Assembly (NCBI GenBank): GCA_038182865.1
Contig: CP116226.1
Location: 992,001-1,056,000, forward strand
Direction: 5' to 3'
DNA from: Microbacterium enclense
GTDB taxonomy: Bacteria; Actinomycetota; Actinomycetes; Actinomycetales; Microbacteriaceae
Length of the DNA stretch: 64,000 bases
Both the position numbers and the translations under genes were made by a program. Shown here in pieces: positions 1 to 8,752 of this stretch (position 1 is its first letter; each line of letters begins with the position of its first letter). Under the pieces are notes generated by a model. It was not told the origin of the DNA, searched no databases, and was given only the letters and a program-made list of their open reading frames with translations.

Positions 1-1097
1 GCCTCGTCGAGGGGGTGTCCAGCTCCCCGTACCGCGTCGGCGAGCTGCTGGTCGGGGCGGTCCCGGTCGCGATCGTCGCCCTGACCCTGGTACCGGCGCT
101 ACGGGCGGGGGTGTTCTCGGTCGGCGCGGAGGGGCAGGTCGTGATCGGCGCGATCGCCGCGACCGCGGCGACCTTCGCGATCCGTGGGGCGCTCGGCGAC
201 GCCGCACCCGCGCCGCTCTACTGGCTCGCGGGAGCGGGGGCCGGGGCAGCAGGCGGTGCCCTGTTCGCGCTGCTGCCGGCCTGGCTCGCCGCGAGGTGGA
301 ACGTCGACGTCATCCTCTCCACGCTGCTGCTGAACTACGTCGCCGCGGGTGTGCTGGGCTGGTCTCTGCGCACCTGGCTCGCCAGCCCCGAGAACACCGC
401 CACCCCGCAGAGCGACACGCTGCCGGCGGAGGCGGCTCTTCCCGACCTCCTCCCCGGCACGCGCGCGCACGTGGGGGTGCTGCTGGTGCTCGTGGCCGTG
501 GTGGTGTTCGAGCTGTGGCGACGCAGCGCGCACGCCATGCGCGTGCGCATCTTCGCGGAGCGGCCGGCGCTGGCCCGTCGTCTCGGCGCGACCCGGACGC
601 GCACCCTCCTCTCGACGATGCTCGTATCGGGCGCGGGTGCCGGGGTGGTCGGATGGATGCAGGTCGCCGGCGTCAACGACCGCCTGCTGGGCTCCGTCTC
701 GGGCGGCGTGGGCTTCTCGGGTCTCGCGGTCGCCTTGCTCGGTGGCCTTCTCCCCGTCGGCATCGCCGCCGCGGCGGTGTTCTTCTCCGCCCTCGCGGTC
801 GGTGCGGTCGGGATGCAGTCGGCGACAGGCTCGGTGCCGTCGTCGATCGCCGATGTCATCAAGGGCGTGCTGCTCCTGGGCGTCGCGGTGGTGGCGGCGA
901 CGCGTCCCGGGCTGGTCGCACCCGCCCACCCTGCGCCCGCGCCCGCGCCGGACGACGGCGCGCTGAGTGCCGCCGAGACGGCGGCCGCGACCGCTGCATC
1001 GGGTGAGCCGTTCCTCGCGACGGACTCCGCGCCCGAAGCTCTCGCGGAGCACTCCGCGTCCGCGGCGCCTCTCTCGCCCCGGGACGGACGACGATGA
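1..1097 (+). CDS. BMP/nucleoside-type ABC transporter permease (5' partial)
   Basis: Inner-membrane permease of the branched-chain/BPD_transp_2 family, as in YufP/NupP nucleoside importers. The reading frame is open to the first base of the window and the residues before the GTG at 15 (LVEG) already fit the family, so the true start lies upstream and that GTG should not be taken as the start. The landmark FSVGAEGQ (family consensus F-NIGAEGQ) follows a hydrophobic stretch, and there are several more membrane segments up to about residue 300. The last 60 residues are a low-complexity Ala/Pro/Ser tail not typical of the family. It overlaps the next permease by 4 bp (ATGA), so the two are cotranslated. 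The substrate is inferred to be a purine nucleoside or base from the purine genes nearby; the sequence alone does not prove it. Confidence 0.88.
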   Translation, partial: LVEGVSSSPYRVGELLVGAVPVAIVALTLVPALRAGVFSVGAEGQVVIGAIAATAATFAIRGALGDAAPAPLYWLAGAGAGAAGGALFALLPAWLAARWNVDVILSTLLLNYVAAGVLGWSLRTWLASPENTATPQSDTLPAEAALPDLLPGTRAHVGVLLVLVAVVVFELWRRSAHAMRVRIFAERPALARRLGATRTRTLLSTMLVSGAGAGVVGWMQVAGVNDRLLGSVSGGVGFSGLAVALLGGLLPVGIAAAAVFFSALAVGAVGMQSATGSVPSSIADVIKGVLLLGVAVVAATRPGLVAPAHPAPAPAPDDGALSAAETAAATAASGEPFLATDSAPEALAEHSASAAPLSPRDGRR

Positions 1098-2008
1098 CGA
1101 TCGACCTGTGGGTGTCCATCCTCGTCGGCGCTCTCGCCCTCGCGGCGCCGCTCGTGATCGCCGGGATCGGCGAGGGCTTCGTGGAACGGGCGGGCCGGCT
1201 GAACCTCGGCATCGAAGGCATGATGATCCTCGGCGCCCTCGCCGGCGTCTTCGTCGCCGCCGCGGCCGGCCCCTGGGTGGGGCTGCTGGCCGGGGCCGTC
1301 GTCGGCGTGGTCCTCGCCGCGGGCATGAATGCTCTCGTCTACGCGCTGCGCGCGAACGAGATCGTCGTGGGCGTGGCGGTGACGATGCTGGGGCTCGGCC
1401 TGTCGACCTACCTCTTCCAGCTATGGATCCCCGCCGGCACGACCAACGTCAGCGTCGACACACTGGGGCGCGTCGACCTCGGGCCGCTGAGCGAGATCCC
1501 CGTGATCGGCCCCGTGCTGTTCACCCAGAGCCCGGTCGTCTACGCCGCAGGGGTCCTTCTCGTCCTCGCGTGGGCACTGGCGCGATTCACCCGCTTCGGC
1601 ATCCAGGTACGCGCGGTCGGCTCCGACCCCGTGTCCGCCGCCCTCCGCGGCGTCCGCCCGCGCGCGGTCGGCGAGCGCGCCCTCCTGCTGGGCGGCACGC
1701 TGGCGGGGGTGGCAGGAGCGGCGATCGCCCTCGGCTCGATCGGCGCGTTCACGCCGGGCATGACCGCCGGACGGGGGTACATCGTGCTCGCGATCGTCAT
1801 CATGGGCCGGATGACACCGGTCGGCATCGCGCTCGGCGCGCTGCTCTTCGGCTTCCTGCAGTCGTTCTCGCTCCTGGCACAGTCGATCGCCACGCAGCTG
1901 CCCAGCGAGGTCTACGCCACGCTTCCCTACCTGGTGACCCTGGTCGTGCTGGTCCTCACCTCCCGTGCGGAGCTCCGTCGCCACTCCGCTCGACGGCGTA
2001 CCGCCTGA
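1094..2008 (+). CDS. BMP/nucleoside-type ABC transporter permease, second subunit
   Basis: A 304-residue integral membrane protein, the YufQ/NupQ-like partner of the preceding permease. The N-terminal motif ERAGRLNLGIEGMM (about residues 30-43) is diagnostic for this second permease of BMP-type importers. About eight to ten hydrophobic segments follow, and the length is normal for the family. The ATG at 1094 overlaps the upstream stop (ATGA). The ATP-binding and BMP lipoprotein subunits are not in the window and presumably lie to the left. Purine nucleoside uptake is inferred from context. Confidence 0.9.
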   Translation: MTIDLWVSILVGALALAAPLVIAGIGEGFVERAGRLNLGIEGMMILGALAGVFVAAAAGPWVGLLAGAVVGVVLAAGMNALVYALRANEIVVGVAVTMLGLGLSTYLFQLWIPAGTTNVSVDTLGRVDLGPLSEIPVIGPVLFTQSPVVYAAGVLLVLAWALARFTRFGIQVRAVGSDPVSAALRGVRPRAVGERALLLGGTLAGVAGAAIALGSIGAFTPGMTAGRGYIVLAIVIMGRMTPVGIALGALLFGFLQSFSLLAQSIATQLPSEVYATLPYLVTLVVLVLTSRAELRRHSARRRTA

Positions 2009-2032
2009 CCTCCCTCCCCGAAAGGTTCCCGC

Positions 2033-3157
2033 ATGATCCGTCGTCCTTCCCCCGTCACCGTCCCCGCCGACGAAGAGCGCTGGACGCGCCTCGTCTCCGA
2101 CCTCGCCGCGGGTTTCGCCGCGACCGTGGCCGACGACGACCTGACGGCCAGGCTCCCCCTCGACCACCTCGGCGCTCTGTCGGCGAGCGGACTCGACGCG
2201 GCATTCCTGCCGCGTTCGGCCGGTGGCGAGGGGCTGTCGTATGCGACCCTCGGCCACGTGGTGCGCACCCTGTCCCGGTCGCACCCGGCCGTCGCGACCG
2301 TCTGGCTCATGCACATCGGTGCCGCCCACGCCCTCGTGACGACATCGCCGCCCGAGCAGGCGGCGTTCTTCGCCGCGGAGTTGCGCGCCGGTCGACGGTT
2401 CTCGAACGCCCTCTCGGAACCCGCCGGCGGCAACCACTTCCTCGCCTCGCAGCAGGACGCCGATCCGTCGGAGGCCGGATGGACGCTGACCGGCCGCAAG
2501 CTGTTCGTCTCGGGCTCCGAGGCCGCCGATCATCTCTTCCTCAATGCCCGTGTGGACGGCGAGCCGGGCTTCTTCGGCGTCACCGTCGACGACACCGTCT
2601 CGTTCCCGCCCATCGAGGAGACGATGGGCATGCGTGCGACGCGCAGCCGCACGATCCTCTTCGACGGCACGGCCCTGCCCGCCCCGCGGCGGTGCGGCCC
2701 GCCGCCGGCGGACTACGCCAACCTCATCAGCGTCGGGTTCGCCTTCCTGTCCATCGGGATCGCCGAGGCCGCGCTGGATGCCGCGGCCGCCGTAGCGACC
2801 CGTTCGCGCGGGGGCGCGCGCGTGGCCGACGCGGGGTGGGCGCGACAGCAGACCGGCCTGGTGTGGGCGGAGGTCACCGCCGCGGAGCTCCTGGCCGAAC
2901 GGACCGCGTGGCTCGCCGACACCCGCTCCCCCGAGACCATGCCCGCGGCGATGGAGAGCAAGATGCTCGCGAACGAGGTCGCCAAGAAGGCTGCGGCCCT
3001 CGCTCTGTCGCTCGGCGGAGGAGGCGCGTACCTGCGGTCGTCGCCGATCCAGCGCATCTTCCGCGACGCGCAGGCCGGAGCGCTCATGGCGTACTCGGTG
3101 CCCTTCAGCGCCGAGCTCGTCGGCGGAGGGGTGTTCGACGGCGCCCTCGCAGAGTGA
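2033..3157 (+). CDS. acyl-CoA dehydrogenase family flavoprotein
   Basis: A 374-residue protein with the acyl-CoA dehydrogenase fold. It has an alpha-helical N-terminal domain, a middle beta domain with SEPAGGNHF and GRKLFVSG (the usual T/SEP...G.K.fisg pattern) and a C-terminal helical domain starting near IGIAEAALDAA. The gap from the permease stop is only 24 bp, with GAAAGG upstream of the ATG, so it may be cotranscribed with the transporter. Its substrate is not evident. Such proteins beside purine or amide transporters are often annotated only at family level, and a role in oxidising an imported heterocycle would be speculation. Confidence 0.85.
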   Translation: MIRRPSPVTVPADEERWTRLVSDLAAGFAATVADDDLTARLPLDHLGALSASGLDAAFLPRSAGGEGLSYATLGHVVRTLSRSHPAVATVWLMHIGAAHALVTTSPPEQAAFFAAELRAGRRFSNALSEPAGGNHFLASQQDADPSEAGWTLTGRKLFVSGSEAADHLFLNARVDGEPGFFGVTVDDTVSFPPIEETMGMRATRSRTILFDGTALPAPRRCGPPPADYANLISVGFAFLSIGIAEAALDAAAAVATRSRGGARVADAGWARQQTGLVWAEVTAAELLAERTAWLADTRSPETMPAAMESKMLANEVAKKAAALALSLGGGGAYLRSSPIQRIFRDAQAGALMAYSVPFSAELVGGGVFDGALAE

Positions 3158-3184
3158 GGGGCACGCCCCGGTGGCTCGGGGCTG

Positions 3185-4039
3185 TCAGAGCGGCGTCGCC
3201 GTCCCGCGCACCTCGATACCACCGGATGCCGGTACCTCGACCTCCAGCACGCTCGGCCGCCCGATGTGCCGGCCCTGCCGCACGGTGAAGCCGAACGGCG
3301 CGGGGACCCCGACGCGATCGCGCAGGTACGCACCGAGCGCGGCCGCGGCGGATCCGGTCGCGGGGTCTTCGAGGATGTCGGCGACCGGGAAGAGGTTGCG
3401 CGCTTCGATGACGACACCGTCGCCCACCGGAGCGTCGACGTGCACCACGGTCACGGTCCCCTTCCACCCCCGCTCGTCCAGGAGCGCGCGAACGCGCGGA
3501 CCGTCGAAGGTGAACGCGTCGAACGTCTCCCGCGAGGAGACGGCGACCACCGGATGCAGGTTGCCGGCGAACGACTGGGCCAGCGGCATCCTGTCGTCGA
3601 GGTCGTCACGGCTCAGGCCGAGAAGACCCAGCAGGCGATCGGCGACGTCGTGCTCGAGGTCGATGACGTACGGCGCCACGCTCGTGAAACCGGCGACGAT
3701 GCGCTCGCCCTCGGCCGTCGTGACGACCTCCACCAGCCCTGCGGGCGTGTCGAAGGTGTACGTCCCGACGCCCTCCGCTTCGGCGAGCGCCACGGCGGTC
3801 GCGATGGTGGCGTGACCGCAGAAGGGAACCTCATCGTCGGGCGAGAAGTACCGCACGGCGACCCGACGCCCGTCTCGCTCCCCCACGAACGCCGTCTCGG
3901 GGTGGCCGAGGTCGGCGGCGATGCGCTGCATGTCCGTGTCGTCGAGAGCCGTGGCATCCAGCACCACGCCCGCGGGATTGCCGCCGCCGGGCTCGGCCGC
4001 GAAGGCGAGCAGGTGCAGGATGCCAGGGGCCTCGGTCAT
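3185..4039 (-). CDS. PhzF family isomerase/epimerase-like protein
   Basis: A 284-residue PhzF-fold protein. Seen: the N-terminal GGNPAGVV, LGHPETAFV with the Glu that acts as general acid/base in PhzF, the VPFCGHATIAT glycine/histidine motif, and DPATGSAAAALG in the second half, which matches the conserved D-x-ATGSA loop. The start chosen is the ATG at 4039; the frame stays open upstream to 4234, but that part is Arg-rich and noncoding in style. It converges on the acyl-CoA dehydrogenase with a 27-bp gap. PhzF homologues outside phenazine clusters have unknown substrates, so only the family is claimed. Confidence 0.9.
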   Translation of the reverse strand: MTEAPGILHLLAFAAEPGGGNPAGVVLDATALDDTDMQRIAADLGHPETAFVGERDGRRVAVRYFSPDDEVPFCGHATIATAVALAEAEGVGTYTFDTPAGLVEVVTTAEGERIVAGFTSVAPYVIDLEHDVADRLLGLLGLSRDDLDDRMPLAQSFAGNLHPVVAVSSRETFDAFTFDGPRVRALLDERGWKGTVTVVHVDAPVGDGVVIEARNLFPVADILEDPATGSAAAALGAYLRDRVGVPAPFGFTVRQGRHIGRPSVLEVEVPASGGIEVRGTATPL

Positions 4040-4082
4040 TCCACGATTCTCGCCCACACCGCCCGGGGGCCCGAGAGGCCAG

Positions 4083-4371
4083 TCACTCTCGCGTGGACCG
4101 CTCGCGCTCCGCCGCCCACGCCTCGAACGCGGCCTGCACGTCGTCGAAGAACACCGTCTTCGCGCGCGTGTAAGCGTCGTAATCGGCCTTGCCGACCCTG
4201 CGGTGCGCTCAGGGCGCGTTCGACGTCGGCTCAACGGTCGCGCTCGGCGGTCTCGGCGCCCGCGAGCCCCGCGATCGCGTCGCGGGCGTCGGCCAGCAGG
4301 GTCGCGGTGGTGATCGCCCAGTGGTCCCGGTGCTCGACGAGAACGGCGGGGTTGCCGTCGTCGTCGGTCAT
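4083..4371 (-). pseudogene. decayed small hypothetical gene
   Basis: A clean-looking start (MTDDDGNPAVLVEHRDHW...) at 4371 runs 46 codons to a TGA at 4231. The same frame continues with protein-like sequence (ADVERALSAPQ). After a change of frame, another protein-like stretch (VGKADYDAYTRAKTVFFDD...AERERSTRE) ends at a TGA at 4083. Read together this looks like one protein of about 95 residues broken by an in-frame stop and a frameshift. Either the gene is decayed, or only the 46-residue N-terminal part is made. No family is recognised. Sequencing error at two places is less likely but cannot be excluded. Confidence 0.45.
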
Positions 4372-4381
4372 GCCTGCGACG

Positions 4382-5668
4382 CTACGTGAGCGGTTCCGCC
4401 CCCAGGTGCAGCACGGCCTCGGCGAGCGCGCGGATCCCGACGGCGACGTCGGCTTCGGCCACCGCCTCGTCGGGGTGGTGGCTGATGCCGTCGGGGTTGC
4501 GGAGGAAGAGCATGCCGACCGGGGTGATCGCACCGACCGACATCGCGTCGTGACCGGCGCGGCTGAACAGCGTCGGGGCCTCACCGCCGATGCCCGCGCG
4601 CACGACGTCCTGGAGCAGGGGTGCGCAGAACACCGCCGGCGCGCTGTGCACCTCGCGGGCCTGCCAGCGCAGTCCGCGCCGGCCCATGATCGCGTCGAGC
4701 TCGCGCGCGATCTCGTCCCAGGTGTGGTCGCGAGTCGCGTCGAATTCTCCGCGGAGGTCGAGCGAGAAGTGCGCTTCGCCGGGAACGACGTTCACCGCGC
4801 CGGGGAACGCCTCGAGCTGACCGACGGTACCGATGATGTGGTGCTCGCCGCGGCAGATGCGCTCGACGGCGAGGGCCGCCTCGCTCGCGCCGAGCAGCGC
4901 GTCGCGTCGCATGTCGTAGGGCGTTCCGCCGGCGTGGCGCGCCTCGCCTTCGACGACGAGCTGGAATCGCCGCGCCGACGCGATCGACGACACCGCGGCG
5001 AGCGCCTGACCGCGGCGATCGAGTTCGGGTCCCTGCTCGATGTGCGCCTCGAGGTAGGCGACGAGCTGGTCGGGGCGACGCGCGGCCTCGCCGACGCGGC
5101 CGGGGTCGAGGCCGAACTCGCGGAACGCTTCACGCAGCGTCGAACCGTCGGCATCCGTCAACTCCCACCACGCCGGGTCCCACTGCCCCGCGACAGCCGA
5201 CGATCCGAGGAGCGCCTTGCCGAAGCGCGTCCCTTCCTCGTCACTGAAGGCGATGACTTCGAGCGCGAAGGGGAAGGGACTGGATGCCACCCCCTCGTCG
5301 TCGACGCGCCGGACCATCCGCACGACCTCGAGCGCCATCAGCACGCCGATGATGCCGTCGAAGCGCCCGGCGTCCGGGACCGTGTCGAGGTGCGAACCCA
5401 TCAGGAGGGCCGGGGCATCGGGAGCGCCCGCGGGTGCGAGGCGTCCGACCTGGTTGCCCGCGGCATCTTGCCTCGTGGTCATGCCGAGCTCGCGCATCCA
5501 CTCGGCGGCGAGGCGGTTGACGCGGGCGTGCTCGGGCGAGAGGTAGACGCGGGTGATGCTGCCCGGGGTCGCGGTGACACGGGCGAGTTCCTCGCACCGG
5601 CCCATGACGCGGCGCGCCGCCGCGGCGATGCGCTCCGGAGCGACCTGCAGCCGGGTGGCGGCGCTCAC
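4382..5668 (-). CDS. allC: allantoate amidohydrolase (M20/Zn-dependent hydrolase)
   Basis: A 428-residue M20-family amidase (AllC/HyuC/N-carbamoylase group). Metal-site motifs: GSHLDTVPDAGRFDG (His93, Asp95, Asp104), AFSDEEGTRFG (Glu144-Glu145), AHIEQGP (His209) and a C-terminal SRAGHDAM...SHHPDE with a further metal or substrate His. It would hydrolyse allantoate (or a related N-carbamoyl amino acid) to ureidoglycine, CO2 and ammonia in the cytoplasm. It is the last gene of the leftward purine operon, next to the ureidoglycine-type aminotransferase, which supports allantoate over beta-ureidopropionate or hydantoin derivatives. Length is normal. Confidence 0.87.
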   Translation of the reverse strand: MSAATRLQVAPERIAAAARRVMGRCEELARVTATPGSITRVYLSPEHARVNRLAAEWMRELGMTTRQDAAGNQVGRLAPAGAPDAPALLMGSHLDTVPDAGRFDGIIGVLMALEVVRMVRRVDDEGVASSPFPFALEVIAFSDEEGTRFGKALLGSSAVAGQWDPAWWELTDADGSTLREAFREFGLDPGRVGEAARRPDQLVAYLEAHIEQGPELDRRGQALAAVSSIASARRFQLVVEGEARHAGGTPYDMRRDALLGASEAALAVERICRGEHHIIGTVGQLEAFPGAVNVVPGEAHFSLDLRGEFDATRDHTWDEIARELDAIMGRRGLRWQAREVHSAPAVFCAPLLQDVVRAGIGGEAPTLFSRAGHDAMSVGAITPVGMLFLRNPDGISHHPDEAVAEADVAVGIRALAEAVLHLGAEPLT

Positions 5669-5847
5669 GCGCGCCCCTCTCGGGCCGAGGCGCGGGAGCT
5701 TCCCGCGACCGCGCTCGGGGCGTGACCCGCCACGAACGCACGCCCACCCAGCGCCCCGGTGTGCAGACGCCCGACGTCACCGGAGCAGGCCGAGGCGGGG
5801 GCAAGGGCGAGGGCGAGGGCGGACGAGGCGCGGCCCGCGGGCGTCAC
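5665..5847 (-). CDS. possible small coupled ORF in purine operon
   Basis: A 60-codon frame fills the gap between the aminotransferase and the allantoate amidohydrolase. It starts with a GTG that overlaps the upstream stop (GTGA) and its TGA overlaps the downstream ATG (ATGA). Third positions are about 87 percent G or C, in line with coding sequence here. The product is Ala/Ser/Gly-rich with no recognised domain. It could be a real coupling peptide or simply an open frame in GC-rich DNA, so confidence is low. Confidence 0.25.
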   Translation of the reverse strand: MTPAGRASSALALALAPASACSGDVGRLHTGALGGRAFVAGHAPSAVAGSSRASAREGRA

Positions 5848-7079
5848 GATCGCGCCGCCGCGTAGACGTCCTGCGCCGCCTCGACTCCTCCGCCGGCCGG
5901 CACCGCCGCGCCGTGGCGGCGCAGCACGGCCTCGAGGGCGGCGAGGGTCGTCAGCACGGCGTCGGTCCGGGCGTTGTAGCCCATGGTGCCGATCCGCCAG
6001 ACGCGGCCGTGGAGAGGTCCGAACGAGGTGCCGATCTCGATGCCGAAGTCGCTCAGCAGCTCCGCGCGTACGGCATCGCCGATCACGGCATCCGGGATCT
6101 CGACCGCGACGACGTTCGTCATCTTGTGAGCGACGTCGCCGAAGACCGTCAGCCCGAGCCCCTGCACGCCTGCGAGCATCGCGTCACCGTGAAGGCGGTG
6201 GCGTTCGATGACGGCATCCCGCCCCTCCAGCAGCAGCACGCGCGCGCACTCCCGCGCGCCGTAGAGCATGGTGGTCGCCTCGGTGTGGTGGTTGAGGCGT
6301 CGCGGTCCCCAGTAGTCGAGGATCATCGCGAGGTCGAAGTAGTTCGAGCGGATGAAGTCGGATGCCACGGCATCGCCCTCTTCGCGGATCCCCGCCTCGA
6401 CGCGCGCACGCGAGCGCACCACCTCGACGGCGCGGTCGGAGAGACTGATCGGCGCCGAGCCCGAGGGTCCGCCGAGGCACTTCTGCAAGCCGGCGGTCGC
6501 GGCGTCGAGGCCCCAGGCATCCATCTCGAACGCGTTTCCGCCGAGGGAGGCGGTGGCGTCGGTGTAGAAGAGCGCGCCGTGCGCGTGGCAGATCTCGCCG
6601 ATCTCGTCGAGCGGCTGCAGCATCGTGGTCGAGGTGTCGCCCTGCACGCACGCCACGAGGTGCGGCTTCACACGCTCGACCGCCTCACGGATCGCCGAGA
6701 CCGGGAACACCTCGCCCCACGGGACCTCGATCGTGTGCACCTCGGCGAGAGCGCGCTCCGCGATCTCGGCCAGGAGGTGTCCGAAGCGGCCGAAGACGGG
6801 GACGAGTACGCGGTCGCCGGGGCGCACGAGGGAGAGGATCGCCGCCTCGATCCCCGCACGACTCGTGCCGTCCACGAGCAGCGTGGCGTCGTTGTCGGTC
6901 GCCCAGACCTCGCGGTACAGCTGCTGCGTCTCGGTCATCGTGGCCGTCATGAACGGGTCGTACTGGCCGACGAGCGGGGCCCCCATCGCGCGGAGCACGC
7001 TCGGGTACGCCGAGATCGGGCCGGGGCCCATCAGCAGACGTGCGGGCGGGTCGATGGGGCCGGGCAGGTGAGTGTTCAC
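5844..7079 (-). CDS. pucG: (S)-ureidoglycine-glyoxylate aminotransferase-like PLP enzyme
   Basis: A 411-residue class V aminotransferase. Near the N-terminus is the typical MGPGPISAYP anchor, and Lys200 in GLQKCLGGPSG is the expected PLP lysine; B. subtilis PucG is about the same length. The reaction inferred is ureidoglycine plus glyoxylate to oxalurate plus glycine. The start is a GTG at 7079 overlapping the stop of the upstream amidase gene (GTGA). The operon partners (allantoinase, allantoate amidohydrolase) favour PucG over a plain serine/alanine-glyoxylate aminotransferase, which is the main alternative. Confidence 0.85.
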   Translation of the reverse strand: MNTHLPGPIDPPARLLMGPGPISAYPSVLRAMGAPLVGQYDPFMTATMTETQQLYREVWATDNDATLLVDGTSRAGIEAAILSLVRPGDRVLVPVFGRFGHLLAEIAERALAEVHTIEVPWGEVFPVSAIREAVERVKPHLVACVQGDTSTTMLQPLDEIGEICHAHGALFYTDATASLGGNAFEMDAWGLDAATAGLQKCLGGPSGSAPISLSDRAVEVVRSRARVEAGIREEGDAVASDFIRSNYFDLAMILDYWGPRRLNHHTEATTMLYGARECARVLLLEGRDAVIERHRLHGDAMLAGVQGLGLTVFGDVAHKMTNVVAVEIPDAVIGDAVRAELLSDFGIEIGTSFGPLHGRVWRIGTMGYNARTDAVLTTLAALEAVLRRHGAAVPAGGGVEAAQDVYAAARS

Positions 7080-8752
7080 GGGGTCTCCATGGTGCGGGAG
7101 CGGACGGATGCCGAGAGGTTGGCGAGACGACGGGCGAGACGGACGAGCGCGATGTCGGTGCCCGCGCGAGAGACGAGGCAGACGCCGACCGGCGCGGGGC
7201 CGGCCGGGGTGGGCAGCGTCAGCAACGGCACCGAGATCGAGGGAAGGCCCGCGATCGCGGCGGGCGCGGTCATGCGCAGGGTGGCGGCGCGCACGGCGTC
7301 GATGTCGGCCGTGCGTTGCGGCGCCGGACCGGGAACCGTCGGGAAGATCAGCACGGCCCCATCGACCAGCTCGGCCAGGTGCGCAGCGATCGGGTCGAGT
7401 TCTGCCCGTGCGGCGGCCTCGTCGGCGGCCGTGATCGTCGAGGCGACGCGGAAGCGCTCGGCGACGGCCGGACCCACCGCCCCGGGGTGCGCGTCGAGCC
7501 ACTCGCCGTCGTTGCGCCACGCTTCGGCGCCCTGGACCGTGCGGAACGCCGCGAACGCGGCGTCCAGGTCTCCCGTGTGCACGGCGCGGAACGGTGGCGG
7601 ATCGTCGGACGCCGAGAGAGCGGCCAGCAGTCTCGAAAAGGCGTCGCGGGTCGCCGGTTCCGCGCAGGCCAGGATCTCGTCGGGCACGAGGAAACGCCAC
7701 GGGAGGTCGTCTGCGGAGGCGCCGTAGACGTTCTCGGTCGAGTCCGACCCGTCGTAGCTGAGGCACCAGTCGGCGACGCGCTGCAGGGTGTCGCCGTCGC
7801 GGGTCAGCCAGCCGATCGTGTCGAACGACTGCGCGAGCGGCAGCATCCCCTGGCGGGGCACGAGGTCGTGGGTCGTGCGCAGCCCCCACAGCCCCTGATA
7901 CGAGGCCGGAACGCGGATGGAGCCGGCGGTGTCGGTGGCCAGGCCGATGTCGGCGTGGCCCGCCGCGACGGCCGAAGCCGGCCCGCTCGACGAGCCGCCC
8001 GGCAGCGCGCCGACGACCGCGCCGTTGGGCGGGGTGCCGTAGTGGGCGTTGTCGCCCGCGATCGAGTACGCGAACTCGTCGGTGCGGGCGATCCCGCGCA
8101 GCGATGCTCCCGCGCGCAGGAGGTCGGCGACCGCCGGGGCCGTCACCTTCTCGGGGCGAGCGCCGTCGAGGAACGAGGGGTTGCCCGCGCCGATGCGGAA
8201 GCCCGCGATCGCGAAGAGGTCTTTGACCGCGACGGTGAGTCCGGCGAGCGGCCCCTCCCAGGCGCCCTGCAGGAACGGGTCGCCGACGCTGCGCCAGATC
8301 GACCGGTCGAGCGGCGGTGTGCGCGGAGCGACGTGTGCGGCGGTGATGAGCCAGCGCCCGTCGACGCGCTGCCACACCTGCGTCTGCAGGCCCCGGCCCC
8401 CGCCGTGGAACCGCGAGACCGACATGAGCAGCGCGACATCGCCGTCGGCGCTCTGGTCGTTCCCGGCCGTTGCGAGCGGACGGTAGTGCACTTCGGTGAT
8501 GTCGCGCGGGGGGACCCCGCCGCGCAGCGACCGGAAGCCGCTGATCGCGTCGTGCCCGAGGAGCAGGCCCGCGGGGTCGCCGCGGAGCGTGTCGGGCCCG
8601 GGAGCGAAGAACGCGTCGAGCGCGTCGAGGTCGTTGGCGACGATGGCGCGCTCGTAGGCGTCGAACGCGACGCGCAGGTCGGCGGGGATCTCGGGGCGCG
8701 GCGCGGTCGGCGCGTCCGCGGCGTCGGATGTCGGGGTCGTGGCATCCGTCAT
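7076..8752 (-). CDS. AtzH-like domain fused to AtzE-type amidase (HpxZ-HpxY fusion)
   Basis: A 558-residue fusion. Residues about 22-145 form an AtzH/DUF3225 (SnoaL-like) domain ending in QTQVWQRVDGRWLITAAHVA. Residues about 150-558 form an amidase-signature domain with Lys177 (VAVKDLF), the GGSSSGP loop (252-258) and Ser278 in ATDTAGSIR, giving the Ser-cisSer-Lys triad. In Klebsiella hpx clusters these two parts are separate genes (hpxZ, hpxY) together with hpxX. GGAG sits 7 bp before the ATG at 8752. The gene lies between the acetamidase and pucG. Likely substrate is an amide or carbamoyl product of the ureide pathway such as oxalurate or oxamate; that is inferred from context. Confidence 0.85.
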   Translation of the reverse strand: MTDATTPTSDAADAPTAPRPEIPADLRVAFDAYERAIVANDLDALDAFFAPGPDTLRGDPAGLLLGHDAISGFRSLRGGVPPRDITEVHYRPLATAGNDQSADGDVALLMSVSRFHGGGRGLQTQVWQRVDGRWLITAAHVAPRTPPLDRSIWRSVGDPFLQGAWEGPLAGLTVAVKDLFAIAGFRIGAGNPSFLDGARPEKVTAPAVADLLRAGASLRGIARTDEFAYSIAGDNAHYGTPPNGAVVGALPGGSSSGPASAVAAGHADIGLATDTAGSIRVPASYQGLWGLRTTHDLVPRQGMLPLAQSFDTIGWLTRDGDTLQRVADWCLSYDGSDSTENVYGASADDLPWRFLVPDEILACAEPATRDAFSRLLAALSASDDPPPFRAVHTGDLDAAFAAFRTVQGAEAWRNDGEWLDAHPGAVGPAVAERFRVASTITAADEAAARAELDPIAAHLAELVDGAVLIFPTVPGPAPQRTADIDAVRAATLRMTAPAAIAGLPSISVPLLTLPTPAGPAPVGVCLVSRAGTDIALVRLARRLANLSASVRSRTMETP

